Below are positions 53,552 to 62,315 of a DNA stretch of 64,000 nucleotides, piece by piece. The notes beneath the pieces are model-generated. The model ran no database searches, had not been told where the DNA came from, and saw nothing but the letters and a program-made list of their open reading frames with translations. The translations under genes were made by a program, and so were the position numbers. Position 1 is the first letter of the stretch, and the number at the start of each line of letters is the position of its first letter. Source of the stretch: Methylotenera sp. (lineage in GTDB: Bacteria; Pseudomonadota; Gammaproteobacteria; Burkholderiales; Methylophilaceae); the NCBI GenBank assembly GCA_002928535.1, contig PERG01000009.1:1-64000 (forward strand). Direction: 5' to 3'.

Positions 53552-53926
53552 CTCCAGGATGGCCTGATAGGCTTCAGCAGGGAGTAGCTGAGCAGCTACA
53601 TTTGGGTCTTGCGGCTTAAATTTGAATATCCAGGATTCATAAGGTTTATCGTTGATCTGTTCCGGGGCGCCTAATAGCGCCTCATTGATTTCCATGACTT
53701 CTCCATCAACAAGTGCATGCAAATCGGAACCAGTCTTCACGGATTCGATCAAACCACAGGGCTTACCTGCATTTAACATGCTGCCAATGGTTGGAGGTTC
53801 AATAAATACAATGTCGCCTAATAAATCTTGTGCATAATCGGTGATACCTGCTTCCCAAAGATCATCAGCGGATTTTCGAGTCCAAAGATGTTCTTGGCTA
53901 TAGAATAAAGTTTGGGGAATATGCAT
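53543..53926 (-). CDS. gcvH: Glycine cleavage system H protein (lipoyl carrier)
   Basis: 127 residues, full family length. The lipoylated Lys is K64 in LIESVKTGSDLHALVDGEV; YSQEHLWTRK at the start and ITDYAQDLLGDIVFIEPP are typical. GcvH shuttles the methylamine group between P, T and L proteins, and can also donate lipoate. No gcvT or gcvP is adjacent, which is uncommon; they may lie elsewhere, or this may be a GcvH used in lipoate metabolism. Confidence 0.9.
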   Translation of the reverse strand: MHIPQTLFYSQEHLWTRKSADDLWEAGITDYAQDLLGDIVFIEPPTIGSMLNAGKPCGLIESVKTGSDLHALVDGEVMEINEALLGAPEQINDKPYESWIFKFKPQDPNVAAQLLPAEAYQAILEKA

Positions 53927-54077
53927 GATTTTTTAGAACATAAATTGAGAAGAGTTGCAGCTATTTTCTCACAAATCGATATTGAGTAAAATTGAAATAA
54001 ATAAATGAAATTTATTAATGACAATGCTAAAGTTTTGGCATAGTATTCAGTTGTAACTATATGAGACAAAACAAGTA

Positions 54078-55070
54078 ATGACTTTGCTAGCTCGCAAATT
54101 TTTTCTATATTCTATCGCCCTGATGCTCTCCGCATCGCCTGTGGCGGTGGATGCGGCTGATAAAAAATCCAATAAACGGGTCATTTCAAGTAGCAAATAT
54201 AAGCTTATCAAATATAAAACCGGCAGCCGTAAAATTCAGTCGCGTATACGCGCTAAAAAATCGGTGGCCTATGTCGACTCTTATGACGGTAGCAGTCCGC
54301 TTCGTCTCGCTTCAGCCAAAGCGCTGGTCATGAATCAATTAACTGGTGAAACCCTCTTCGCCAAAGACACGGATTTACCTACCCCAATCGCTTCCGTCAC
54401 CAAACTGATGACAGCCATGGTTGTGCTGGATGCCAATTTGCCTATGGATGAAGTACTCACCATCACAAATGAAGATGTTGATTATCTTAAACACACCCAC
54501 TCAAGGCTTAGTGTAGGGACAGAATTAACTCGAGGCGAATTATTGCAATTGGCGTTAATGGCGTCTGAAAACCGTGCGGCTTCGGCGTTAGGTAGAAATT
54601 ACCCCGGTGGTATTACTGCATTCGTACGCGCTATGAATGTAAAAGCGGAAATGTTGGGCATGCGCACATCCCGTTTTGTGGATTCCAGTGGTTTGGACAG
54701 TAATAATGTGTCGACTGCTGAAGACTTGGCTAAAATGGTCAGTGCAGCGTATCAGTATCCGCAAATTCGCCAAGTCAGTACTACCCCTTCCCAGGAAGTT
54801 TACTTATATGGTCGCCGCAATACACTGAATTTTGTGAACACCAATGCTTTGGTACGCGGCGGAAGTTGGGTGATTGGCTTATCTAAAACCGGCTTTATAA
54901 ATGAGGCGGGGCGGTGTTTGGTAATGCAGGCAGAAATTTCAGGCCAACCCATGATTATTGTACTGCTTAATTCAGAAGGCAAGCTATCCCGTATCGGAGA
55001 CGCCAACCGTATTCGTAAATGGATTGAATACAATGACTCGGCATCATTAGGTGAAAACGTTAGCGGATAA
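54078..55070 (+). CDS. pbpG: D-alanyl-D-alanine endopeptidase (PBP7-type)
   Basis: 330 residues with a signal peptide (ending VAVDAADKK) and a Lys/Arg-rich linker to about 65. The S11 peptidase motifs are S106-VTK109, S163-EN165 and K270-TG272. PbpG cleaves D-Ala-meso-DAP cross-links in the periplasm. The basic linker before the domain could bind wall polymers or nucleic acid; the family usually has less of it. A strong terminator follows. Confidence 0.94.
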   Translation: MTLLARKFFLYSIALMLSASPVAVDAADKKSNKRVISSSKYKLIKYKTGSRKIQSRIRAKKSVAYVDSYDGSSPLRLASAKALVMNQLTGETLFAKDTDLPTPIASVTKLMTAMVVLDANLPMDEVLTITNEDVDYLKHTHSRLSVGTELTRGELLQLALMASENRAASALGRNYPGGITAFVRAMNVKAEMLGMRTSRFVDSSGLDSNNVSTAEDLAKMVSAAYQYPQIRQVSTTPSQEVYLYGRRNTLNFVNTNALVRGGSWVIGLSKTGFINEAGRCLVMQAEISGQPMIIVLLNSEGKLSRIGDANRIRKWIEYNDSASLGENVSG

Positions 55071-55091
55071 CATTGAACCCATTTCAGGCAT

Positions 55092-55119
55092 AAAAAAAGC
55101 GGCAATTGCCGCTTTTTTT
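55092..55119. terminator. Bidirectional intrinsic terminator between pbpG and topA
   Basis: A perfect 28-bp palindrome: seven A, the core GCGGCAATTGCCGC and seven T. It serves both pbpG on the plus strand and topA on the minus strand. Confidence 0.92.
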
Positions 55120-55132
55120 ATTATACAAAACA

Positions 55133-57772
55133 CTACGCCACGATTTTTTTACTCGCTGTTTTAGAGACGGATTTACTGCCCGAAGGTTTTTTTACCGTTG
55201 TTTTCTTAGTCGATTTTTTGGCTACAGTTTTTTTAACGGGTTTTTTCTCGCCTTCATCAATAGTGCCAGTCTTTTTCGCTGATGTTTTGCTAGCAGAAGA
55301 TTTTCTGGCGACAGGTTTTTTGGCAGGTGTTTCTTTGGCCGCTTTAGCATTCAATAACTCTAATGCTTCATCCAAAGTTAACGACTCTGGCTCAACACTT
55401 TTCGGCAAGGTCGCACGGATTTTGCCATGTTGTACGTAAGGCCCATAGCGTCCAGCATATACTTCAATCGGGCCTTCACCACTCGGATGGTCACCTAGCG
55501 AGAGAATGGGTGTCGGTCCAGTATTGGCTTGGGCCAATAAAGTGACCGCGCCATCCAGATCAATCTCAAACACACTGACAGCTTTAGGGATGGATTTAAA
55601 TTTACCATCATGGTTAACATAAGGTCCGAATCGGCCAATATTGGCAATAATTTTCTTATTGGTGACCGGATGCAAACCTAAATCGCGCGGCAAGGAAAGC
55701 AGCATATTCGCGGTGGTTAAATCCAGGTTGGCAACCGAAATCTCTTTAGGCACGCTGACACGTTTGGGTTTTTTCTTTTCGCCTTCTACGGCTAAGCCTA
55801 CTTGCAGATAAGGCCCATAGGGCCCGTTCATCAAAAGAATCTCTTTTCCGGTATCGCTATCATTCCCGATGACTACTGGTTCGCTACCCATGGAAGCTGC
55901 ACCATCGATACTACGTTTGTAATCGCATTTAGGTTCGCTGTTATAACCTGTGCAGCCGATAAAGCTGCCGTAGCGGCTGAGTTGCTTCTGTAAAGGTTTG
56001 CCGCATTTCGGGCATGCCTCACCGATCAATTCGTTACCCGGACGTTCAACATCGGCTTTGCTGAGAAGCTGGCGGTTAAAGCCTTGCCAGAATTCATCCA
56101 TGAGTGGCACCCAGTCGCGTTCGCCTTCGGCTACGCTGTCCAATGCATTTTCCAGATTGGCGGTAAAGTCGTAATCTACATATTGCGTAAAATGCTCAGT
56201 CAAGAATTTATTGACCACGCGGCCAACATCGGTCGGCGTGAAACGCTTTTTATCAAGCAAGACGTATTCGCGGTCTTGCAATGTGCTGATAATGCTGGCA
56301 TAAGTAGAAGGGCGGCCTATGCCGTATTCTTCCAAGACTTTTACCAGGCTTGCTTCAGAGTAACGCGGGGGCGGCTCAGTGAAATGCTGCTCACCGTAAA
56401 TCTTCTCAACGGTTAGCACTTCACCGGTCTCCAGGTGCGGCAATTTGCTTTCGCCTTCTTCCTCTTCATCATCGCGGCCTTCCATGTAGACGGCGATAAA
56501 GCCCGGGAATATCAAGGTTTGGCCGGATGCGCGGAACAGATTGGCATCGCTACCGACACTTAAATCCACACTTACTGCATCAAAGCTTGCCGGCGCCATC
56601 TGGCAAGCCAAAGCGCGCTTCCAAATCATTTCATACAGTTTGAACTGCTCGTCAGTTAAGTACTGGCGTACCTGCGTTGGCGTACGTGAGATATCGGTAG
56701 GGCGGATCGCCTCATGCGCTTCTTGTGCGCTTTTCGATTTGGTCTTGTACATGATGGGCGATTTCGGGAGGTATTCCGCATCGAAATGCTTCTTCACGTA
56801 ATCGCGGATCTGCATGACCGCTTCAGTGGCAATGCTGAAAGAATCGGTACGCATATAAGTAATCAAACCGACCGTGCCGCTTCCCACGTCTACACCTTCA
56901 TATAATTGCTGGGCGATGCGCATGGCGCGTGACGTCGTAAAGCCTAGTTTACGCACGGCTTCTTGCTGCAAAGTTGAGGTGGTGAATGGCGCCGCCGGGC
57001 TGCGGTTACGCTGTTTTTTCTCTACGCGCGATACGGTGGTTTTACCTGCACTCGCAAGTAATAATTTACCCACCACATCGGCTTGCTGGTCATGGTTGAT
57101 TAAGGTGAACTGCTCGACTTTTTCATTATTCAGCTGGATGAGTTTCGCTGTAAAACCATGACTGTGTTTAAGCGCATCAAGATGTACTGACCAATACTCT
57201 TGTGATTTGAACGCTTCAATTTCCAGTTCGCGTTCGACGATCAGACGTAAAGCCGGGCTTTGCACGCGGCCAGCTGAGAGCCCGCGGCGGATTTTTTTCC
57301 ATAGTAGGGGCGATAAGTTAAAGCCTACCAGGTAATCCAATGCGCGCCTTGCTTGCTGGGCATTCACCATGGGCATTGAGATGTCGCGGGGTTCGGCAAT
57401 GGCATGCTCTACGGCACTTTTGGTGATCTCATGAAACACTACCCGTTTCATGAGTTTGTTTTTTAATAGATTTTTACTATTAAGAATCTCAGCAATATGC
57501 CAAGAAATGGCTTCACCTTCGCGGTCCGGGTCGGTTGCCAGGTAAATGCTATCGGCATTCTTGACCGCTTTGGCGATGGCATCCACGTGCTTGCTATTAC
57601 GTTCGATAATTTCGTATTTCATGGCGAAATTATCAGCTGTATCCACCGCGCCGTTTTTCGGGATCAGGTCGCGTACATGTCCATAAGAGGCCAGCACTTC
57701 AAAATCGCTACCTAAGTATTTTTTGAGGGTTTTGGCCTTGGAGGGAGATTCAACGATTAACAGTTTGGACAT
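55133..57772 (-). CDS. topA: DNA topoisomerase I with lysine-rich C-terminal tail
   Basis: 879 residues. Toprim domain at the N-terminus (LLIVESPSKAKTLKKYLG, DPDREGEAISWH), catalytic Tyr in GLITYMRTDSF, then a four-Cys zinc ribbon (CPKCGKP ... GCTGY ... CDYKR), three topo-C repeats of the GRYGPYV kind, and a C-terminal tail of about 70 residues rich in Lys, Ala, Ser and Thr (for example KTVAKKSTKKTTVKKPSG). It relaxes negative supercoils. The tail is longer than in E. coli and resembles histone H1; basic tails of this sort are known to raise processivity in some bacterial TopA proteins. Confidence 0.97.
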   Translation of the reverse strand: MSKLLIVESPSKAKTLKKYLGSDFEVLASYGHVRDLIPKNGAVDTADNFAMKYEIIERNSKHVDAIAKAVKNADSIYLATDPDREGEAISWHIAEILNSKNLLKNKLMKRVVFHEITKSAVEHAIAEPRDISMPMVNAQQARRALDYLVGFNLSPLLWKKIRRGLSAGRVQSPALRLIVERELEIEAFKSQEYWSVHLDALKHSHGFTAKLIQLNNEKVEQFTLINHDQQADVVGKLLLASAGKTTVSRVEKKQRNRSPAAPFTTSTLQQEAVRKLGFTTSRAMRIAQQLYEGVDVGSGTVGLITYMRTDSFSIATEAVMQIRDYVKKHFDAEYLPKSPIMYKTKSKSAQEAHEAIRPTDISRTPTQVRQYLTDEQFKLYEMIWKRALACQMAPASFDAVSVDLSVGSDANLFRASGQTLIFPGFIAVYMEGRDDEEEEGESKLPHLETGEVLTVEKIYGEQHFTEPPPRYSEASLVKVLEEYGIGRPSTYASIISTLQDREYVLLDKKRFTPTDVGRVVNKFLTEHFTQYVDYDFTANLENALDSVAEGERDWVPLMDEFWQGFNRQLLSKADVERPGNELIGEACPKCGKPLQKQLSRYGSFIGCTGYNSEPKCDYKRSIDGAASMGSEPVVIGNDSDTGKEILLMNGPYGPYLQVGLAVEGEKKKPKRVSVPKEISVANLDLTTANMLLSLPRDLGLHPVTNKKIIANIGRFGPYVNHDGKFKSIPKAVSVFEIDLDGAVTLLAQANTGPTPILSLGDHPSGEGPIEVYAGRYGPYVQHGKIRATLPKSVEPESLTLDEALELLNAKAAKETPAKKPVARKSSASKTSAKKTGTIDEGEKKPVKKTVAKKSTKKTTVKKPSGSKSVSKTASKKIVA

Positions 57773-57893
57773 GAATACCTATGATAAGGGAGCAAATTGA
57801 AGCAGTTAAGGGGTTATTCGATAATAGCGTGGATGATAGCAAGCTAAACAGGGAATGCACAACCAATGCCGGCAACAAAGTCACTAAAAAGCA

Positions 57894-57914
57894 CGCTAAG
57901 TGAATGACTTAGCG
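57894..57914 (-). terminator. Terminator after ttcA
   Basis: CGCTAAGT (57894-57901) and ACTTAGCG (57907-57914) form an eight-pair stem with a five-base loop. Read on the minus strand the stem is followed by TGCTTTTTA, so it should end ttcA transcripts before topA. Confidence 0.75.
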
Positions 57915-57923
57915 TTATTAGCA

Positions 57924-58829
57924 CTATTTATTTCTTGAAAACTCGATTCTGGTGCCATCTGTGTTGGCTAAACTAAGTGCAGCACCCTCGTTGGCGATAT
58001 CGCCAAATAGAGGATCTTCGTCCTCTGGTTTGGCTTGGCTTAAGTTTTTAAAATCATATAAATTAAAGTCGGCCAAATGCGAAGGCTCAACATTACCAAT
58101 GGCACGGAAGATATTATTCACGCGGCCAGGCTGCTCAAGCTCCCAGGCGTGGAGCATATCTTTTACTTTTTGGCGTTGCAGGTTTTCTTGGGAGCCGCAT
58201 AAGTCACAGGGAATAATCGGAAATTCCATTTGCCGCGCATAGCTCGCAATGTCTTTCTCACTACAATAAGCCAATGGTCGGATAACGATGTTCTGCTTGT
58301 CATTGGTCGCCAGCTTAGGCGGCATGGCTTTCATTTTTGCGCCAAAGAATAGGTTAAGAAACAGCGTTTCCACGATGTCATCCCGATGATGGCCTAACGC
58401 AATCTTGTTTGCACCTAATTCTTTAGCCGTGCGGTAAATCACGCCGCGGCGCAGGCGAGAACACAGCGAACAGGTTGTTTTGCCTTCAGGAATTTTTTCC
58501 TTAACGATGGAGTAAGTGTCCGCTTCCACGATGCGATAGTCGATGCCTAGTTTTTCAAAGTAAGCCGGCAGGATGTCAGCAGGAAAGCCAGGCTGTTTCT
58601 GATCCAGGTTCATCGCAATCAATTTGAAATCGATGGGAGCGCGTTCCTGCAAGGCTAACAATATCATGAGCATCGCATGCGAGTCTTTGCCGCCACTCAT
58701 GCAGACCAATACGGTGTCACCATCCTCGATCATGTTGTAATCACCGATGGCTTTTCCGGTTGCGCTGATCAAGCTGTTACGTAGCTTGATGAAATTGTTG
58801 GAATGGTTATCGGGTAAATGTTTAATCAT
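57924..58829 (-). CDS. ttcA: tRNA 2-thiocytidine biosynthesis protein TtcA
   Basis: 301 residues. PP-loop ATPase motif SGGKDS (45-50), the CxxC pair C120 and C123 ([10 protein letters not shown]) and a second pair C208/C211 (PCDLCGSQ), which bind a 4Fe-4S cluster. TtcA thiolates C32 of certain tRNAs. Full family length. It is followed by its own terminator and preceded by a long imperfect palindrome. Confidence 0.96.
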   Translation of the reverse strand: MIKHLPDNHSNNFIKLRNSLISATGKAIGDYNMIEDGDTVLVCMSGGKDSHAMLMILLALQERAPIDFKLIAMNLDQKQPGFPADILPAYFEKLGIDYRIVEADTYSIVKEKIPEGKTTCSLCSRLRRGVIYRTAKELGANKIALGHHRDDIVETLFLNLFFGAKMKAMPPKLATNDKQNIVIRPLAYCSEKDIASYARQMEFPIIPCDLCGSQENLQRQKVKDMLHAWELEQPGRVNNIFRAIGNVEPSHLADFNLYDFKNLSQAKPEDEDPLFGDIANEGAALSLANTDGTRIEFSRNK

Positions 58830-58837
58830 AATTTTTT

Positions 58838-58955
58838 AAACGCAAACTTTGTCGTGACACTTTGTTGCTCAGCCAATTTTCATTGCTTACATATACGGCA
58901 TATGCCGCGCAATAAAAATTGGTTCGCGCCGCGTTTCACTTAAAACTTTGCGTTT
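58838..58955. repeat. Long imperfect palindrome between ttcA and the pteridine-reductase gene
   Basis: A 118-bp stretch whose halves are approximate reverse complements: outer AAACGCAAA with TTTGCGTTT, then GTGACAC with GTTTCAC-type matches, then CCAATTTTCATTGC with GCAATAAAAATTGG, around a centre containing GGCATATGCC. It separates two minus-strand genes and probably contains or displaces the ttcA promoter. Similar in size and build to the ahpC-ahpF palindrome. Confidence 0.65.
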
Positions 58956-58976
58956 CCATATTTAATTCAGGTGCAT

Positions 58977-59753
58977 TTAAAGGTTAAGTGACCGTCCGCC
59001 ATCCACCGCCAACACATGGCCGGTGATAAATGGGGCGTCGGTAATCAGAAATTTCACGGCTTTGGCCACGTCTTCGGCTTCGCCCACACGTTTTAGTAGC
59101 GTTTGGTTAATCACACGTTGGCGATACACTTCGTCAAACTGAGGATTGCTTTCCGGCCATTGCACAGGCCCCGGTGCTACTGCATTGACCCGCACTTCTG
59201 GGCTTAATTCATGCGCGAGCGATTTGGTCAGGGTAACAAGACCGGCTTTCGCTACGCTGTAAACGATGTAGCCTTTCTTAGGACGCTCTACATGCATGTC
59301 GGTAATATTGACAATGCAGCCATGATGTTTGCGCAATTCCACTGCGGCGGCCTGCGATAGAAATAACGGCGCTTTGAGATTACTGCCCATCAAGTCATGC
59401 CATTTGCTTTCGTCGATCTCGCCAATCTCGCTGGCATAGTAAGTGGAGGCATTATTAATCAGCACATCCAGGCGGCCAAAATGCTGTACGGTTTCACTCA
59501 CCAGATTAGGTAATCCGGCAATATTGAGTAAGTCAGCCTGGATAATGGCAACGGAATTGGCACGCTGTAAATTCAGTTCAGCTTGTAAAGCGCGCGCTTC
59601 GGTCAATGAGCTTTTATAGTGCACCATAATATTAAAGCCCTGAGCATGCAAACTACGGCAAATAGCCGCACCTACACGCTTTGCGCCACCAGTGATTAAC
59701 ACCACTTTGTTTTTATGCTCTGAATTTTTATGTGCTGAATTCACGCTGTGCAT
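58977..59753 (-). CDS. Pteridine-reductase-type short-chain dehydrogenase
   Basis: 258 residues, SDR fold. The nucleotide motif is TGGAKRVGAAICRSL, where the TGxxxRxG form with Arg is typical of pteridine reductases and FolM and favours NADPH. Then NNASTYY, an ITDMHVE segment with the catalytic Asp of this subgroup, and YSVAK (Tyr and Lys). Likely reaction: reduction of dihydropterin or dihydrofolate; the true substrate is not shown. It is divergent from the MidA-type gene. Confidence 0.88.
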   Translation of the reverse strand: MHSVNSAHKNSEHKNKVVLITGGAKRVGAAICRSLHAQGFNIMVHYKSSLTEARALQAELNLQRANSVAIIQADLLNIAGLPNLVSETVQHFGRLDVLINNASTYYASEIGEIDESKWHDLMGSNLKAPLFLSQAAAVELRKHHGCIVNITDMHVERPKKGYIVYSVAKAGLVTLTKSLAHELSPEVRVNAVAPGPVQWPESNPQFDEVYRQRVINQTLLKRVGEAEDVAKAVKFLITDAPFITGHVLAVDGGRSLNL

Positions 59754-59806
59754 CCTGTAAACGATTAGCCTTCAAGAAATCGGGAATAAGGAAGGCTCAA
59801 CCGCAT

Positions 59807-59812
59807 TATAAT
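59807..59812 (+). promoter_or_regulatory. Candidate -10 hexamer immediately before the MidA-type gene
   Basis: A perfect TATAAT lies eight bases before the ATG at 59821, so transcription would begin almost at the start codon. No ribosome binding site is seen. No good -35 element stands at the right distance, so this remains a candidate. Confidence 0.35.
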
Positions 59813-59820
59813 CTATCTCT

Positions 59821-60975
59821 ATGAATCTAATGCCGCCCCTAACGCCTGACGCGCAAAAACACAGCCAGCAACTTATTGAGTTTATACAACAAAATATTCA
59901 ACAAGCAGGGGGCTGGATTAGTTTTGCGGAATTCATGCAAATGGCGCTTTATACACCTGGACTGGGTTATTACGCCGCCGGCAGCCCAAAATTCGGTATA
60001 GAAGGAGATTTTGTTACTGCACCAGAAATGTCGCCTTTATTTGCGCGAGTCATGTCTGATCAAGTCGCTGAAGTGCTTAATATTACCCAAGGCAACATCT
60101 TGGAATTGGGCGCTGGTACAGGCAAACTCGCGGCAGATATTCTATTGGCTTTGGCAGAGAAGTCGGCTTTGCCGGAACATTATTTTATATTGGAAGTAAG
60201 TGACCACTTGCGGCAGGTGCAGAGAGATACCTTAGCATCCCGGCTGCCAAAGGCCATTTTTGAGTGTGTGGAATGGTTAACTACATTACCCGAGCACTTT
60301 ATCGGCCTCATATTGGGAAATGAAGTGCTGGATGCAGTCCCTGTGCATCTTATTCATATTACTTCCCAGGGTATACGCGAGCGCGGCGTGTCCTACGGTG
60401 GGAGCGGTTTCGAATGGCAAGACCAGCCGCTGACTGAAAAAAATTTACTTAAGACGCTAACGCGACTTAATTTATCTCCGGATTACCTCACCGAATTTTG
60501 CCCCGCTGCACAAGGCTTGATGACAAGCCTGGCGGATTGCCTGGTGCGAGGTGCCATCATCATGATTGATTATGGTTTTGCTGCACGTGAGTATTATCAT
60601 CCGCAACGTAATCTAGGCACCTTGATGTGCCATTACCAGCAATTGGCGCACCCTGATCCGCTGATTAATATTGGCCTGCAAGATATTACCGCCCATGTGG
60701 ATTTTACGGGCATTGCTCAAGCCGGCGTTGACCAGGGTTTGCAATTGGCCGGATTTTGCAGCCAGGCGCAGTTTTTAATGAACTGCGGCATTCTGGATGT
60801 GATGGCGCAAGTGTCGCCGCATGATATGGCGCAATATGCCCCTATGGCCGCAGCTGCACAGAAACTGCTATCCCCGGCTGAGATGGGGGATTTATTTAAG
60901 GTGATCGGGTTTACCAAAAATATAGATATTCCTTTGCTGGGATTTGTCGCTGGCGATAAATCCCATACGCTGTAA
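59821..60975 (+). CDS. MidA/NDUFAF7-type class I SAM-dependent methyltransferase
   Basis: 384 residues. The family segment WISFAEFMQMALYTPGLGYY, then GDFVTAPEMSPLFARVMS, the SAM motif ILELGAGTGKLAADILLALA and GLILGNEVLDAVPVHLI are typical of COG1565. The mitochondrial relative methylates an arginine of a complex I subunit (NDUFS2); bacterial substrates are not established. It is divergent from the pteridine-reductase gene and followed after 26 bp by trmB. The ATG follows a TATAAT by eight bases and lacks a ribosome binding site, hinting at leaderless mRNA. Confidence 0.9.
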   Translation: MNLMPPLTPDAQKHSQQLIEFIQQNIQQAGGWISFAEFMQMALYTPGLGYYAAGSPKFGIEGDFVTAPEMSPLFARVMSDQVAEVLNITQGNILELGAGTGKLAADILLALAEKSALPEHYFILEVSDHLRQVQRDTLASRLPKAIFECVEWLTTLPEHFIGLILGNEVLDAVPVHLIHITSQGIRERGVSYGGSGFEWQDQPLTEKNLLKTLTRLNLSPDYLTEFCPAAQGLMTSLADCLVRGAIIMIDYGFAAREYYHPQRNLGTLMCHYQQLAHPDPLINIGLQDITAHVDFTGIAQAGVDQGLQLAGFCSQAQFLMNCGILDVMAQVSPHDMAQYAPMAAAAQKLLSPAEMGDLFKVIGFTKNIDIPLLGFVAGDKSHTL

Positions 60976-61001
60976 ATCCTCCCTAAAGTATAATGCGCGC
61001 C

Positions 61002-61712
61002 ATGACTAATACTAAATCTCCAGAAAAACCTACCGAAGATTTGACGCAACGCCGTATCCGCAGCTTTGTACTGCGGCAGGGACGTTTAACCAAAGGACAG
61101 GAGCGCGCACTGGAAACCGGTTTGCCAAAGTTCGGCATTCCTTATGCAGAGACATTGCTAGACCTTAAGCAGCTATTTGGCCGGACGGAATCGAAAAAGA
61201 TACTGGAAATTGGCTTTGGCATGGGCGAGACTACCGCTAAGATCGCCCAAACCTTGCCGGACTGTGACTTTATTGCGGCAGAGGTTCATACGCCCGGCGT
61301 AGGCAGTCTGCTTAAGCTGATAGAAGAAAATAACATTTCAAATATCCGCATTATTCAGCATGATGTCGTGGAAGTATTGCAACATATGGTGTCGGAAGCC
61401 AGCTTGGATGGTGTACATATTTTCTTTCCGGATCCATGGCATAAAAAGCGCCATCATAAGCGTCGTTTGATTCAAGCGGAATTTGTGAAAGTGCTTTGTA
61501 GTAAATTAAAACCAGGCGGTTATTTGCATGTGGCAACCGATTGGCAAGAATATGCTGAGTGGGTGTTAGATGTCTTAAAAGCTGAACCGCAATTACAGAA
61601 TACTGTAACCGATTATGCTAAGAAGCCAAGTTATCGTCCGCTTACCAAGTTCGAGAATCGCGGCATTAAGCTGGGTCACGGCGTATGGGATATGGTATTT
61701 AAACGTATTTAG
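61002..61712 (+). CDS. trmB: tRNA (guanine-N7-)-methyltransferase TrmB
   Basis: 236 residues from the ATG at 61002; an ATG at 60993 adds three codons but overlaps a TATAAT sequence, and neither has a ribosome binding site. TrmB methylates G46 of tRNAs. Motifs: [21 protein letters not shown] motif [27 protein letters not shown], and the catalytic [19 protein letters not shown], followed by [11 protein letters not shown]. The stop abuts the convergent cutA stop. Confidence 0.95.
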   Translation: MTNTKSPEKPTEDLTQRRIRSFVLRQGRLTKGQERALETGLPKFGIPYAETLLDLKQLFGRTESKKILEIGFGMGETTAKIAQTLPDCDFIAAEVHTPGVGSLLKLIEENNISNIRIIQHDVVEVLQHMVSEASLDGVHIFFPDPWHKKRHHKRRLIQAEFVKVLCSKLKPGGYLHVATDWQEYAEWVLDVLKAEPQLQNTVTDYAKKPSYRPLTKFENRGIKLGHGVWDMVFKRI

Positions 61713-62030
61713 CTATTCGCCCGCCGAGTTTTCGATGACCCAGTTTGCGTAAGGTGAAAAAGCATGTTCGACCGGTACCGCATAGACAGCAGGTAAAGCA
61801 TAAGGATGACGCTCGCGGATAGCGCCTTCTATCGCAGCGTAGTTAGCGTCAACTGATTTGAGGCTGATGCGGAATTCCGCAGCGGCTTGCAAGGCACCCT
61901 CCCAATAGTAATAACTTTTAATCTCGGTAATCTGTGCACAAGCTACTAATTTCTGCACTACAAGAAAAGTAGCTATTTGATGGGCATCCTCGCTTGTGGC
62001 GACAGTCGTATGGATTTCAATCAACTTCAT
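61713..62030 (-). CDS. cutA: Divalent-cation tolerance protein CutA
   Basis: 105 residues. The pattern FLVVQKLVACAQITEIKSYY, WEGALQAAAEFRISLKS and HPYALPAVYAVPVEHAFSPY is characteristic. CutA is a very stable trimer with a PII-like fold, historically linked to copper tolerance but without a settled function. A small membrane protein gene lies 15 bp upstream on the same strand. Confidence 0.96.
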   Translation of the reverse strand: MKLIEIHTTVATSEDAHQIATFLVVQKLVACAQITEIKSYYYWEGALQAAAEFRISLKSVDANYAAIEGAIRERHPYALPAVYAVPVEHAFSPYANWVIENSAGE

Positions 62031-62045
62031 ACTGATAGTGAATAT

Positions 62046-62231
62046 CTACTTTGGTATTGAGCTAAACGCCCATACAGACAAGGCAGCCGCAACCATTGCA
62101 GCGACCCAGGATAGCAATACCGGCACATCATAAGCCCCTATTTGTACCGGCCATTGGCTGATGGCGCGTATCAATTGCAATAAAGCGATTAAACCAAAGA
62201 CCACTCCGGAAACGATCGTATATTTCAGCAT
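62046..62231 (-). CDS. Small two-segment membrane protein
   Basis: 61 residues with two hydrophobic segments (about 4-24 and 37-57), joined by a short loop with WPVQIGAYDVP. A strong AAGGAG lies eight bases before the ATG. It resembles small membrane proteins often found next to cutA or dsbD in Betaproteobacteria; I cannot name a family. Confidence 0.75.
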   Translation of the reverse strand: MLKYTIVSGVVFGLIALLQLIRAISQWPVQIGAYDVPVLLSWVAAMVAAALSVWAFSSIPK

Positions 62232-62315
62232 TTTAGTGCTCCTTAATCGGTCACGACTCTTTGCTTTCTTATTCTATCTCCGCCCATCAATGAAGCGATT
62301 TGTGCTGTGGGCAAC

